Assembly: GCF_004337985.1 (NCBI RefSeq)
Contig: NC_043741.1
Location: 3,162,953-3,226,952 of the forward strand
Length of the DNA stretch: 64,000 nucleotides
Direction: 5' to 3'
Source of the DNA: Pyricularia pennisetigena
Taxonomy: Eukaryota > Ascomycota > Sordariomycetes > Magnaporthales > Pyriculariaceae
Position 1 is the stretch's first letter; each line of letters starts with the position of its first letter. Position numbers and translations under genes: made by a program. The notes under the pieces are model-generated. The model was given only the letters and a program-made list of their open reading frames with translations. It had not been told where the DNA came from and did not search any database. Below are positions 1-12,706 of this stretch, piece after piece.

Positions 1-638
1 TTTCTCCCCCCGGACCTGCGAATCTCAAGGAAAAAATAGGCTGACGGCGATATTTACTCGCGTCAGAAGATCAAAGAAAAAAGAAAGTTGGATAGAAGCT
101 GGTAGCTACATTGTTCTTTAGGCCAGAGAGACTACTAAGCAACAATCACGATATTATCGTCATGTACCTGATAAGAACCTTGGCGAAAAGCTCCCGGTTC
201 AATGTATTTCAAAAGCCGGATTGTTTTCGACCGCATGGTTCCGTCAACTTGCGGCTGTATGTTTATATCCGGAATAATATGCGTTCCCCTGTTGGGGAAG
301 CCCCATGGACTCTTCTGATAGGCCAGCCAAGGGCGTTAATTGCCCCGATTTAAGATGTGCATGCTGTTGACGCCGGCAGTTGCTTTTCTTCTTCTTTTTT
401 TTTCTATCTCGGCGGATGGAGTAAGCGACGAATCGGGTTGTCTTATGTTATTAAACCTGTTCCAGTAGTCGTCATGATGGCCCAACATATCCAAAGTCTT
501 GAGACTGGAACCATAAATACAGACTCTTTCCCGCCTGTTTGGTTGCTCGTTCTCGTAGCGTTGCTGCTTGTAACATGACATTGCATTCGGCTATATCCTT
601 CAGTAAAGGAAACGCCAGAGACACATAAAACTTACACA
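1..638. other. Intergenic, 5' flank of the DUF1996 gene
   Basis: No reading frame here has family resemblance or convincing splice signals. The last 40 bases before the ATG at 639 are A-rich, as expected for a fungal 5' leader. Confidence 0.5.
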
Positions 639-2111
639 ATGTTCTGGCTTGGGGCCCTCAGTCTAGCCACCGCCGTGCGCGGCCAGGCCTTTAGCTTCAC
701 CATGCTACGCTTCGGATGCTCCAAGGTGGTCATTGACCGCATCGACCCACTCGTAGACCCGGGTCAGATCCCATCGCCGCATCTGCATCAGGTTGTCGGA
801 GGTGTAAGTGTTCCAAGACACAATACATGAACAAAAGAACAGCAGGCTATTAAAGCTCCAACGGCACTCTGACTCCCCCTCATCGGCCCTATAGAATGCA
901 TTCAACGCATCCATGCCGTACGAGGACATCTCCAACATCGCCAGCTGCACAACCTGCACATTCGATCAAGACTTTTCAAACTACTGGACCGCGAATCTGT
1001 ACTTCAAGGCCCGCAACGGCAGCTACCACCGTGTGCCACAGATAGCCAATGAGGTTATCGGGGACGCCAATGGAGGCATCACCGTCTACTACACGGCTCC
1101 GGGTCCTAACACGGTCACTGCCTTTAAGCCGGTAAGTTTTCTTTTTTTTCCTCTTTTTTTCTTGCTGTGATGAAGAAAGAAGGGGGGATACAGCTGATTT
1201 GATTCATTCATTCATTCTGCGTCGCAGGGCTTCCGCATGCTGTCGGGAGACACCAACAGCCGCGAGTCCAAAGGCGAGGGCAAAAACATGCAGAGCTGCT
1301 TCCGCTGCTACACCGGACCCAACTTTGGCGGCAACATCTACTCGCCCTGCTTCGACCCCGTGCGAGACACCGAGGGCCTGCCCTCTACGCCATGCCCGGG
1401 TGGTATCAGGTCCAGTGTCATTTTTCCCATGTGAGCTCTTTTGGCATTTTTTTTTCTCTTCCTCTTCTCCTTTGACAGACATCTTACCTAGACGGAACCA
1501 ATTTAACTAAAACCAAAATTATTTCTGTAGCTGCTGGGATGGAAAGAACCTCGACAGCCCGAACCACAAAGACCACGTTGCTCATCCCGTGGACGGACCG
1601 GCTTCTTTTGCTCTTGTGGATGGACAATGCCCCGAGTCGCACCCTGTCAAGATCCCTCAGGTTCACTACGAGATTGTCTGGGATACGACGCAGTTCAACG
1701 ACGTATCCCAATGGCCAGAGGATGGCTCGCAGCCATTTGTGCTGAGCAACGGCGACAGGTGAGTTCCTTCTTCCTTGACCTTGATTTCTTCCATTGTAAT
1801 AAAGAGGAAGAATCCATTCCCCCATATAAGCGTCACATTCATTTCAAATACTCGGCGGTCTCGCCCTGATTACCAAAAGAAACCAACTGACGCTTCTGCG
1901 TAGCACCGGGTTCGGGCAGCATGGAGACTACCTCTTCGGCTGGAAGGACGACAGCCTGCAGCACGCCATGGACAACCAGTGCTTTGGCCCGAGGTGTCAG
2001 GGCCTGACGACCCAGACCTTCCCGGTCGCGAACCAGTGCTCCGTCAAGCCCAGGGTGAGCGAGGACGTGGACGGTTGGATTGACTACCTGCCTGGCCAGG
2101 CGCCTGCGTGA
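639..2111 (+). CDS. Secreted DUF1996-domain protein, five exons
   Basis: Exons 639-803, 895-1131, 1228-1430, 1531-1758 and 1904-2111 join in frame to 346 residues; all introns are GT-AG (91-145 nt). The start MFWLGALSLATAVRG is a signal peptide, so the product is probably secreted. The mature part has the DUF1996 pattern: a Cys followed by RIDPLVDPG and HLHQVVGG near residues 25-55, then aromatic and Cys-rich stretches (CTTC, CFRCYTGPNF, CWDGKNLDSPNH) and a His-rich segment ending near GDYLFGWKDD. DUF1996 proteins are common secreted proteins of ascomycetes with no established enzymatic role. The phases fit exactly across all four junctions, so the exon model is firm; the function is unknown. 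Confidence 0.9.
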
Positions 2112-2478
2112 GGTGGGCTGCTTCGAGTTCTTGGGTACCACATCTCAAGGCTGGTTCAGTGATCGGGAATCATTTATATCTCATTTTCCTGTCACTGTTA
2201 GTCCTTGGAAGCCAACAACGCTGGGGATGGGTCGCAGTTATTTTCCGACCATTCCTCTCTGTGCAACTCTTGTCAATTTCAGTTGGATTTCTACTCGATA
2301 TATACAGGCCTCACACGCTTGTTATGCAACTTGTATCTTCTCTGTGATTCAGTGTCCAATAAAAAAAAGAATAATGAAAGACAACAGTTGACTATTACGA
2401 GCAGCTTGACGTTAGCACTCCTTAGAATTAAGCAACGTATGTATACCAGATGTAGTTGACAAATTTTCCAAAGCTTAC

Positions 2479-2779
2479 CCTTATCCGATGTCCTGGCTCA
2501 GTAACAATTAGAGCAACGGGACGAACCGTCCCTGATTCGATCAGGCATTGATCTGATGGACACTGCATGCATCCTTTTGAATATGCGATGCTGTTATGAG
2601 TGGGGACGGCCATGATGCTATAGTTGACTAAAGGATACATCATACTACCAGAACAGCTTTTAGTAAACTTTTCTGGAAGACCTTCCAGATGAGGAAAGTA
2701 AATTTGTCCCATGTGGTGCTGAATGTTATATGCCAAGTTCGGTCCGCGGCGCTGCATATCCGCCTGGGCAGGGGCGGAC
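2479..2779 (-). CDS. Candidate small secreted protein, one internal exon visible
   Basis: On the minus strand a 301-nt exon is bounded by strong fungal splice signals: upstream GACTAAC followed by TTGCAG (acceptor ending at 2780), downstream GTAAGC (donor 2478-2473) with GTGCTAACG and AATAG near 2390-2425. It encodes exactly 100 codons beginning SAPAQADM, which looks like the end of a signal peptide with an A-x-A cleavage site, and contains Cys residues in KSCSGS and GCMQCPSDQC. A following exon could read about 32 codons to a stop near 2292. I could not find a first exon with an ATG in the needed phase, so this may be an incomplete or decayed gene. I do not recognise the family. Confidence 0.4.
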
Positions 2780-2990
2780 CTGCAACATCAGACGTTAGTC
2801 ACTGCCATGCATCCCTCTCCAGCACCCGCATATCCAAGGAAGCTAAATCGAAGAGCTGGGAACAAGATCGCGGCGAGGCTGACAGATTGTCGGATGCGGC
2901 TTTTTAAGATACGATGTCGACGCGGGGTGTCTGTAAGCAACGGCAAAAAGTTGACGTTGGCAATACCTTCAACCATGACCACCGAAGCAA

Positions 2991-2997
2991 TATAAAA
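2991..2997 (+). promoter_or_regulatory. TATA box of the NTF2-like secreted protein gene
   Basis: TATAAAA lies 246 nt upstream of the ATG at 3243 and is followed by a CT-rich stretch at 3089-3140 typical of fungal transcription starts. The match is exact; use in vivo is inferred. Confidence 0.5.
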
Positions 2998-3242
2998 CCC
3001 CACGAGCTCGCCTCAGTCGATACCAAGACTATCGTTTGTTTAGAGAGCAATCGAAACAAGCAGGCACTTGAGCTTTCTCTGAAAAAAAAGAACCCCCAAT
3101 CGCAGTCCTTTCTTTCCCTCTCTCCCCTTTTCTTTTACTGCTAGACTTGAAACTCTCATCAGGCCAAAAGCAGCTCACTCGCTCAAATCAAACTCGAAAC
3201 AAAAAGACCACAGCGACAAAAAAAACACAACCCCTCCCAACG

Positions 3243-3764
3243 ATGAAGACCACAGCAGTCCTCGCGGCCGCCCTCGCGCTGGCCAGCGGGGCGGCAGCCA
3301 CGACGCTCCCGCGACGGGACTTCCCGCCCGTGACGCCCGAGGAGAACAACTTCATCCTGGAGGGCATCATCGACGTGTTTGGGAACCGGCGGTTCGACAA
3401 CATGGCGGCGCTGTTCACGACCGACGCCAACTACTTTGTCCTGGGCAACACGGAGCCCTTCTCGGGCGACCACAGCATCCCGGACACGGTGTCGCAGGCG
3501 CGCAAGGTGTTCAACGCCTTTCGGGACTACGACTTCACCGTCGTCTCGCGCACCGTCACGTCGGAGCGCGCCATCCTCGAGGCCACCGTCCGGGGCACGA
3601 GGCCCGACGTCGACGGCGAGCCCGTCTACAAGCAGACCGCCGTGCTGATCCTCAACACCGTCAGGGATCCCGTCGATGGCAGGGTCAGGATCAAGGTGCT
3701 CAGGGAGTACTTGGACCTGATTACGCTGCAAAACTTTGCAGAGGAGGTTGGCATGTTTGAGTAG
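3243..3764 (+). CDS. Secreted NTF2/SnoaL-like protein
   Basis: One exon of 173 residues. I chose the ATG at 3243 rather than an in-frame ATG at 3147 because it begins a clean signal peptide (MKTTAVLAAALALASGAAA); the 32 residues in between are Lys/Thr-rich and look like leader. The mature protein starts with a helix (EENNFILEGIIDVFGNRRFDNMAAL), then TTDANYFVLG and a beta-rich C-terminal half, the layout of the cone-shaped SnoaL/NTF2-like fold. Such small secreted fungal proteins include cyclase-like and stress-related members, but no catalytic residues point to a reaction. A Lys/Arg pair soon after the signal peptide (PRRD) could be a propeptide site. Confidence 0.75.
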   Translation: MKTTAVLAAALALASGAAATTLPRRDFPPVTPEENNFILEGIIDVFGNRRFDNMAALFTTDANYFVLGNTEPFSGDHSIPDTVSQARKVFNAFRDYDFTVVSRTVTSERAILEATVRGTRPDVDGEPVYKQTAVLILNTVRDPVDGRVRIKVLREYLDLITLQNFAEEVGMFE

Positions 3765-4302
3765 GGCGATACTTTTTTCTTTCTTTCTTCTTCTTTTATA
3801 TTTCATTTTCGGGGGCTGGATGAAAAAAAAAGATCAAGTGTACGCTACTGTTTTGCCTCGACGGTGGCTAAACCCGGGGCAACATGGCTTCTTGGGGTAT
3901 TGGTTGGAGTTGGAGTTGGTTTCAAGCGAGCATAGCCTTTAGTGGCTCGGCGTACTTTGTGGTTTTTTGGGGTTTTTTTTCTCTCTTTTTGTTTATTGGA
4001 GGTAATCGCATCAATTTGGGTGCATATTCGGCAGGAGTTGTCTTGGGTAACGATATCTTTTTTTTCTTTTCTTTTTCTTTTTCTTTCCTACTGTTGATAT
4101 TTCAACCTGGGAATTTTCGCTTTGGCACGTTCGTCAATTACAAACCTCTTTACAAGTCACATGCGGCATAATTTGGCCAGACAAAGTGCAGAAGGCTTGA
4201 GCCATGTTCCTGTTGTTCAACCACCTTTTCTAAATCTTTTTCTAAAGACTGCTGCTCAAGTTACTAGCAGTACTCGAACACCAAACCCCTCCTGTCCTGC
4301 TT
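3765..4302. other. Intergenic between convergent genes
   Basis: Contains the 3' flanks of the NTF2-like gene and of LYS1, rich in T runs (for example 4060-4085). No gene seen. Confidence 0.5.
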
Positions 4303-5620
<1,318 letters not shown>

Positions 5621-5792
5621 TGTGATGTGAACGACGAAATTCTGAGTCGAAAACCAGAAAATTTATTGGTTGCGCAGGCTCAATGACCAAATGTTCAATC
5701 TGATCTTTGACGTTTTCGGTGCGGTATCGCACCCTGGAAAAAGTAAATGCGGGGCAGCAGAGGAAATACTATCGCAAATGAACAGAAGAGTC

Positions 5793-5807
5793 CCTGAGTG
5801 ACTCAGG
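5793..5807. promoter_or_regulatory. Gcn4/Cpc1-type site upstream of LYS1
   Basis: The near-palindrome CCTGAGTGACTCAGG contains TGACTCA, the core of the site bound by Gcn4/Cpc1 bZIP regulators of cross-pathway amino-acid control. It lies 173-187 nt upstream of the LYS1 ATG, the place expected for such control of a lysine gene. Binding is inferred. Confidence 0.6.
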
Positions 5808-5944
5808 ACATATTCAGCGTTCCATTCTGATAGATTTGGTGGGGTCAAAAGGTAGTGACGCGAATGAAGCCCCACTGATGCCTTCTATCCATGCAAAGAG
5901 TCCTAAAAGCAAAAAGAATAGTCGACCACATTGGTGGATCGAAC

Positions 5945-5949
5945 AAAAA
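5945..5949 (-). terminator. RNA polymerase III terminator of the tRNA-Ser gene
   Basis: A TTTTT run on the minus strand begins five bases after the discriminator base of the tRNA. Confidence 0.7.
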
Positions 5950-5953
5950 GAAT

Positions 5954-6053
5954 CGACAGCTGCAGGGTTCGAACCTGCGCGACCGAAGTCATAAGATATC
6001 TGAATTGATTGAATGATTCAAGTCTTACCCATTAACCACTCTGGCAAGCTGCC
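5954..6053 (-). tRNA. tRNA-Ser(UGA) with a 19-nt intron
   Basis: Read on the minus strand, GGCAGCT pairs over seven positions with AGCTGTC (one G-T), the T arm is GCAGG-TTCGAAC-CCTGC, and the discriminator base is G. The anticodon stem TAAGA/TCTTA encloses a loop with anticodon TGA (6018-6020) and a 19-nt intron (5998-6016) in the standard place one base after the anticodon. A long variable arm with a GAC-TTCG-GTC hairpin marks a class II tRNA, as expected for serine. The D arm fits loosely (about three pairs). It decodes UCA. LYS1 is its upstream-side neighbour, read in the same direction. Confidence 0.9.
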
Positions 6054-7627
6054 TGATGTTATTTGATGTTTTTTTGCTCCAGATTGTATGAATATATTCG
6101 TAAATTCAGGAGGAAACTGTATTTTCAAAGCTAGTGCGGGCTGCATGTTAGTCCCAATGGCCTCTTGCACACCTCAAGGGTAAAACTAACTAATGAGTCT
6201 ATTGTGATGTTAATAACTTTGTACTTCCCTGCCTTCTATTGCCTGCTTCTTTCCCTACTGCCTCCTCATGTATGTATTTGCCTAACTACTTGCCTACCTA
6301 CTTACATGCCTAGATGCCTACACTTTTCCTTGTATGCCTCCTTACAGGGTAGCCGCCTACCTCCTTCTGTATTTTCATCTTTATGAGAGATGGCGAGAAT
6401 GAGCAGGGTAATTGTGGGATGTGTTTTTCTGTGAAAACTGGGTGCTTTCTCGAGCACGTGGCCATGCTGTGGGAGGGAGCCCAACAGCATTATAGTGGAG
6501 TGGACAGAATGAAACATGCGCGAAAATGCGTTCTGGCCGCGGTCAAGTCCAGACTTGAAGCACCTGACCGATGATTTTACTAACGTCGATATGTTAGAAA
6601 GCGATATGTATAACTTTTTTTTTACTACAAGGTAGGTTGTAGCGAACTGATCGGATATCTGAAAGCTGAACCCGGGACTTTGGGTTAGGATGCCCGGCCT
6701 TCGCGACCGTTGGGCGTAGCGGTCTTGTTCTTAGCACCGACCGTTTGCTGTGGACCAACAGCACGTGTATCGCTAAAAACTACTCTATACGCGTCGCAAC
6801 AAACAAGTGCGTCATGAGGAATTGAAACCAGCGACGTGGTGCGCAAATATACAGTTAGGAGTGCCAATAGGCTCTGATGTTTTTTTTTCTATTCTATTCA
6901 TTTACTTTCCACTTTTCCTTTTATCTTACGTTATCTACGATGATGAATTTGAGTTCAGTGGCCAGTTCAGGGCAGTTCATGGCCGCCACGGAGCAGCGCA
7001 ACCGTAAAACCAAATGAAAAATCGCAAAGGTTCAAATCTTAAGCATCAAGCATCAAGCTCAAAGCTCACAAAGCATATCGAGCGGTGGTCTTGGCAGTTC
7101 GTCAATGGGCAAGAAAAGCCGAAGCGATAGGAGTCAACTGTCTCATGTTTCCAAAAGTCTGGAGATTGATGCCCCTTCGCAACCCATTTTCCAGAGCAGC
7201 AGGGGCCTGTATTTAGGCGCGATGAGACACGATCAGCCCCACGAAACCAAGCTGTCGGTCGATATCAAAGCAAGCAACATGGGGGAGCTTTGCTCTCCGG
7301 TTGGCGGCCTCTGGCGTGAAGAAGCTTTACCCGAATACAACATCACGCCTTAAAGGGAGACAAAAAAGTCCCGATCGCCGCGTCGTTCTTGTCGACGCTT
7401 GATGCTATTGACTTTTTAAACACGCGACACGATCACAACTATCATCATCAATCCATTAAGCATCAGAAACCCTCTGTCTTTCTCAGCTCCTGACCGCCAA
7501 AAAAATACACGTACCTTTGCCCGAGACAAATACATAACCGGGCCTTGTCTACAATTCTTTCCTCTCGCACTATATCCAACTAGCTGCCACCTACGCACCA
7601 CTCTCTCCCACACATCCATCCGCCAAC
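6054..7627. other. Intergenic
   Basis: No coding frame with support. The last 200 bases before 7628 are C/T-rich and presumably form the promoter and leader of the YbjQ-like gene. Confidence 0.5.
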
Positions 7628-8077
7628 ATGCTGTCCAATCGCCGGTCCACCATGATGGTCCCGCAGCAAACTGCGGCACAGATCCAGGCCGAGATGGCCG
7701 CCAGCGCAGAGCCCACAAACCTCCCTTCCAGCATGCTGACGGCGACGACGGAGACGCTACCGGGCTTCCGCATCAAGATGATCATGGGCGCGGTCAAGGG
7801 CTCCTCTGTACATGAGAGGCCCAAGCCGAGGAAGAACAGCACCGCGTCTGGGTTCCTGCGCAAGACGGTGTCGCAAGAAGCGCGCCACCTCACGCACGCC
7901 ATCTACGACGCGCGCAACGAGGCCCAGGAGCGTATGGAGCTGTGCGCCGTCTCCATGGGCGCCAACGCCATCATTGGCGTCTCGTTTGACCAGAGCGAGC
8001 TGATGGGCTGCGTACAGTGCAGCGTCTGGGGCACCGCGGTGTTTGTCGAGAGGATAAGGGAAGACGACTCTGTCTGA
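7628..8077 (+). CDS. YbjQ/UPF0145-family protein
   Basis: One exon, 149 residues. After a 40-residue Gln/Ala/Ser-rich lead, TTETLPGFRIKMIMGAVKGS begins the YbjQ (DUF74) domain, followed by an Ala/Arg helix (YDARNEAQERMELCAVSMG), the family hallmark GANAIIGVSFDQSE, and the closing strand VWGTAVFVERI. The family, better known in bacteria, forms oligomeric rings and is sometimes called a heavy-metal-binding domain, but its role is not settled. The full-length domain with no disruption suggests an active gene. The N-terminal extension is longer than in bacterial members. Confidence 0.85.
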   Translation: MLSNRRSTMMVPQQTAAQIQAEMAASAEPTNLPSSMLTATTETLPGFRIKMIMGAVKGSSVHERPKPRKNSTASGFLRKTVSQEARHLTHAIYDARNEAQERMELCAVSMGANAIIGVSFDQSELMGCVQCSVWGTAVFVERIREDDSV

Positions 8078-11000
8078 CAAACAGACTGGGATCGCGGAAC
8101 CCCACAAAACGAAACGGAGCCAAGTTCAACGTCATTGTCCGGAACATGACGTGCGCCTTGTTCTTTGGTTACGAGCTGGGGCGTTGTTTAGCTGCTTCAT
8201 CTTGGGTGCTTCTTCTCGAGCGGTGTGATGGATACGGTTTAATTGATTAACACTAATAATTTGCGCTCTGGCAAGCCGTTTGGAGGCAGGGCTCTGACGT
8301 CACTCATTTGAAGCTCCATGTTTCATAAGTTTCCTTTTTTTTTCAATGTCAAACTTCCGTCTGTTTAATTAATCTCTGCCCACGATCTGATACTACAGTA
8401 TACCCACTGGCCTTCTCACCTTAAACCCCTGCCTTCTAGGGCTGTCAATTTCATATCTACCCCAGTCAAGCAAGAAACCATTTGTACCATACGGTATAAC
8501 ACCTTGTTGGCACTAGACTATGTGTTACTTTCATGGAGATGCCCCCTTTTACTGACTCTTCGCATCGCACTCCCTTCCTATATAAACTATCTAGGATATC
8601 CCGACCTTGTACTGAGTGGAACGCCCATGCATGCGCATAGATGCTCAGACAAAAAGTGCCTACTTTCAATATAATTAAATTAAATATAGGAACCAATCTT
8701 TCCATTCATCAACAGTGGCTCCAATGCCCGTACTTATATTCAGGTTTATGCAAGAGGTCCCGTTTATCTAGTTGGCACCAACCAGATTTTCAGGCGACCT
8801 CCGGAGGAGGTGATCGTGGCCATGCCGTTTATCTTCACTACGGGGTACTGAGTTGAAATGCTCTCTTGATTTAAAACATCCGGCAAAGTAGAGATAACGG
8901 GAGCGCTTGTACCTGCCTCTGTTAGCATTTGCCGGTATGAATGCCGAGCATAGTATCATGCAGTTGCGCCATGAAGGCCTTTCGGAGGCTGTGTTGGTCA
9001 GGACTAAGCATTGGAATCCAATGTGCCGACCTGACTAGTTATGCCAGGCCCAGCAGAGTGATTAACACTATCTATTACTCTTCATTCGTTCAGGGTTCAA
9101 CCTTTGGGTGAAAGTACCTCGGGATGTATAATCTGTAATATTCTGTATGAATGTTTAATGTAACCCAACAGGTTGCGAAGAGGCTGACCGTTATTAGTGT
9201 AACAAAACAGGTTGGTCCTGTTGTGGAATATACAGCCTCACCACGCGCAGTGCGGTATACTCCAGCTATCATTCAATGTCTAGTAAATCTATCATGACCT
9301 CATTCTAAATTGAATTGATTCACCATCGCCCAGTTCTGTAAGTTTAGGTTTCGATAATAGGCAATCTTCCCCTTATCGTTTTCCCACCATCCCTCGCTCG
9401 CTGTTTAGCTGTCTGATATCATTTTATTAGTGTGTCATTCGCGATGAAGATAGGACCACAATACTCCATTGCCTAGTCTAGTACCGACTACAGTTTCTTC
9501 TGAAGCCAGCCCAGCAAGTCGGTAACATCTGAAATTATCAACCCCATCACTGGACCGATCAGACTCCAATCAATCGAACCAGTACGGCTTACCCCGTGCT
9601 CTAGACTGCCCGACCGGCTCTCTTCTTATCTTGTCCTTTATGCACACCTCTGATCCGCTATAGAAAATTCATGACCTGCTAAATCCGCTAGAGCATAGTC
9701 AGCAGCGAAGAGGTTCGGTCTTGGCATGCGCGGTCCGAATTGGGCAGGTTTTTGCCCAAGTCAGCCAAAGTCAGCCCAAGGCAGGATGTCCAGCGAGACT
9801 CCAGCGGACTGCAGCCCGCTTTTTCAACCATCTCCACCTCCTTGCATCGGCCGCGCGCGTCGCAAACGCCTAAAAACAAAAAGTCTGCCCTGGCTCAGCC
9901 GAGCTAAAAAGCCCATTTGCATCGGGCCTCACAAGGCGGGTAGTGTTGGGAATTGAATTTGCTCTGGGCATAAGAAATAAGTAAATAAAAAAAAAAAAAT
10001 CATTGTTTTGTTTTATCCACAATGCCAGCTGGGCTGGCTGAAGGTCGTAATTTTTATACACTCATCTCAATTTGTCCACTACATCTCACCCAGAGGCTAT
10101 CAGCCCCGTCGTATCTGAGCCTCAAAAGCCAAGACTATCACAGACTGCAAAGCCACATATTACCAAGGCCTCTGGACCAATCTTCGTAATGGTGGAGACA
10201 CAGGAAAGAAGACGAATAGCACAGATAGATGCACGTGAATACAACACAGTCAACTGTAACTTGTGGAGTAGTTTGCATTCAAGGCGTTCTAGATTTCCAA
10301 AAACCCCCCATTAACATGCCTACCTTACGTGACCTTTCAATCCACCCGCTCGTCCGGTGCTTTTTTTTTTTTGTCGTAAAAAAACATCCCCCACCCTCAA
10401 AAGAGGAAAAAAAAAGTAAAGGACAAGAAAGAAAAATCTCACCCCCGCGCCCCCCCCGGGCCCTGCATCGCTCGCCCTATCAACTCGGACGACGGCGTCG
10501 AACTCTCACGCCTCGGGAATAACCCCATTCTTTGAGCATCGTCGCTCTAAACCCTCCAAGCCCCGTCCTATCCCCATTGTTTTATTTCCCATCCCCTTTC
10601 TCACCCGCAAATCTGTCGCGCTTGGCAAGCCAGAGCTAAGGCAGCGTCGCTCTTGAAGACCGGTGAGCCTGGAACTAGGGGTGTCTTCTGCCTAAAACGC
10701 TTCCTCGTGACCCCCGCGTGCTGCAAGGCGAAGGAGCCCGTGGCATGAACTTGTGGGTTTTTTTAGGAATTTATTTTTTTTTCTCCCCTAGTTTCTCGAT
10801 CCTTGGGGCTTGTTCGTCCAGTACCGCCTGGTTGGGTTGGCTGGTTCGGATTGATGAGAAAAACCACCCCAACACATGCACATGAGATGACGGATAATAA
10901 TGACAGCTTACCGTCGCCCATGACTGATGAGCAGCAGTTGCATGAGCACAATGACAGCAACACGGAAACGAACCTCCGCTTGCATATACGTACTAAGACA

Positions 11001-11644
11001 GTTGGGACGGTTCGAGTAAAAGAAAAATTAAAAATCCTAAAAAGCATGCGGGGAACTTTGAACTTTGTAGAAGCGGTCAACCGCGTTGATGTCATTTTCT
11101 TTCTATGTTGAAGACGCTGCGCTCGCAACCAGAGTTTACTGGTGGTATATCCTCCTGTGGGCATTACAAGTGAAAGTGCAGGCTGCTAGAAGAGGAGAAG
11201 CAAATTGAATGAAGTAGAGCAGAATCGTTGGAAAGCAAACACCATACATCCTAAACATGCTCCATGCTATGAGACTGAATCACGCCAGTGATCCTTCTCG
11301 GTCATTAGTATCTGGCCCAATCAAGGTATACCTCCAAGATGCAAAACAATAAAAGCAAATGCAACCCAAGCCAAACAAGAAAAGCCAAAAACTCCTATAC
11401 CTGTCTGAAACCCACATATCCCAAACGAGCACCGTCGTTTACCATCCCAAAAACTAGGAACAAAGGGGAAAAATAAGGAAAATAAGGAAAGAAAACATCA
11501 CATAAGGAATGAATAAGCGCAGTTGATGAATTTTTGCACCAGGAATAAAACAATAAACGCTCCACCAACGCCTCGCTTTGCTTTTTGTTGCATGGAAAAG
11601 AGAAAAGTTTGATAACAAAAGACAAGTATGCAATGGACGAGTGC
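8078..11644. other. Long intergenic region
   Basis: No supported gene. 10370-10600 is a C-rich, A-run-rich block resembling a fungal promoter or leader but has no credible ORF behind it. 11165-11644 is the 3' flank of the cyclin gene. Short ORFs here lack family signatures. Confidence 0.45.
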
Positions 11645-12706
11645 TCAGCGAGACTGGAAAGCGGCGGCGAGGCGGCCAAGGATGTGCGGCCTCTTTTGCT
11701 CAGAGGGGACAGACTGGTTCTCCTCCGACGCGCAGTAGACGTAGGATTGATCGTCCCTCTCGGGGGTGGTCGCACGGCTCGACAAAGAGCTAGCGGGGCT
11801 CTGGCCAGCCGAGTAGGTGAGGCTGGGCGCATATGGCGATGCGCTGCGCGAGCTGCCAGACGATATCGAGCTGCTGGCCGAACGACCTCCGGTGCGAGAC
11901 GAGGCGGAAGATGCAGGAGAGCTGCCACGCGAGCTCGTAGAGTGCGAGGGAGAGGTATCGCGGGCACGGGTGCGGGCAGCGACCTCCTCCTTCTGTAGAT
12001 ACTCGAGGCGGATACGCTCCTCGTACTTGCGACGCTGGCGGCGGGCGAAGCGGTCGGCAACGTCACGGCGGATAGGCTCAAGGAAAACATCAAACTCGCG
12101 GTAGAGATCCTTCTCCTCGATCCTCAAATCCCAGCCGAGCAGGCAGAGTAGCTGCCTCTCCATCTCGTTGACCTCTGCAGTGCGGAATGAGAAATCGGCA
12201 ACGACGCCGCTGCCGTCATTGGAGATGACAGGTACATATGTGTACCTGGCCCAGTGCTTGTTCTTGGGAGAGCTGTCGTTGAGGTATTTGGCGGCCAGGA
12301 TCAAGGTGGCCAGGAAGATGCGGTGCGGAGTGCTACGGCGGCCAGTAGCGTGAGGCTGCAGACGAGCCTTGAGCCGGGTGAGGTAGACCAGGGAAGACAT
12401 CAAAGTGGGGACCTGGACGTTGGAACAGACAACCAAGCGAGTGATGAACTCCTTGAGGGTCGGCATAGGACCCTCGTCAGAGTCTGTGGGCTCGTTCTTC
12501 TTGGGGCTATCGCATGCAATGACCTCGCTGGTCCTCATGGCCAGGTACTCGATCATGGGTTCGGTAACAGCATTGTAAACAAACGTCTCAAGAGCAGCGG
12601 CGTTGAGCTCCTCCCGGCTCAGCTGCGGTAGTGTCGTCGAGTCCATCTTGCTGTATGTGTGGGAGTAGGTCGAGCTGGGCATTGCGGACAGGTATGATGT
12701 GGACAT
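11645..12706 (-). CDS. Pho80/Pcl-like cyclin
   Basis: One exon on the minus strand, 353 residues. Residues about 30-195 form a Pho80/Pcl-type cyclin box: EFITRLVVCSNVQVPTLMSS, LVYLTRLK, HRIFLATLILAAKYLNDSS, and ERQLLCLLGWDLRI are the conserved helices, including the signature of the region binding Pho85-type kinases. The C-terminal third is a Ser/Thr-Pro-rich low-complexity tail with many SS, TSP and SPA repeats, probably phosphorylated and involved in turnover. Such cyclins drive G1 progression and polarity through a Pho85-like CDK. The family assignment is secure; the exact paralogue (Pcl1/Pcl2/Pcl9 group is most like it) is inferred. Confidence 0.9.
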   Translation of the reverse strand: MSTSYLSAMPSSTYSHTYSKMDSTTLPQLSREELNAAALETFVYNAVTEPMIEYLAMRTSEVIACDSPKKNEPTDSDEGPMPTLKEFITRLVVCSNVQVPTLMSSLVYLTRLKARLQPHATGRRSTPHRIFLATLILAAKYLNDSSPKNKHWARYTYVPVISNDGSGVVADFSFRTAEVNEMERQLLCLLGWDLRIEEKDLYREFDVFLEPIRRDVADRFARRQRRKYEERIRLEYLQKEEVAARTRARDTSPSHSTSSRGSSPASSASSRTGGRSASSSISSGSSRSASPYAPSLTYSAGQSPASSLSSRATTPERDDQSYVYCASEENQSVPSEQKRPHILGRLAAAFQSR

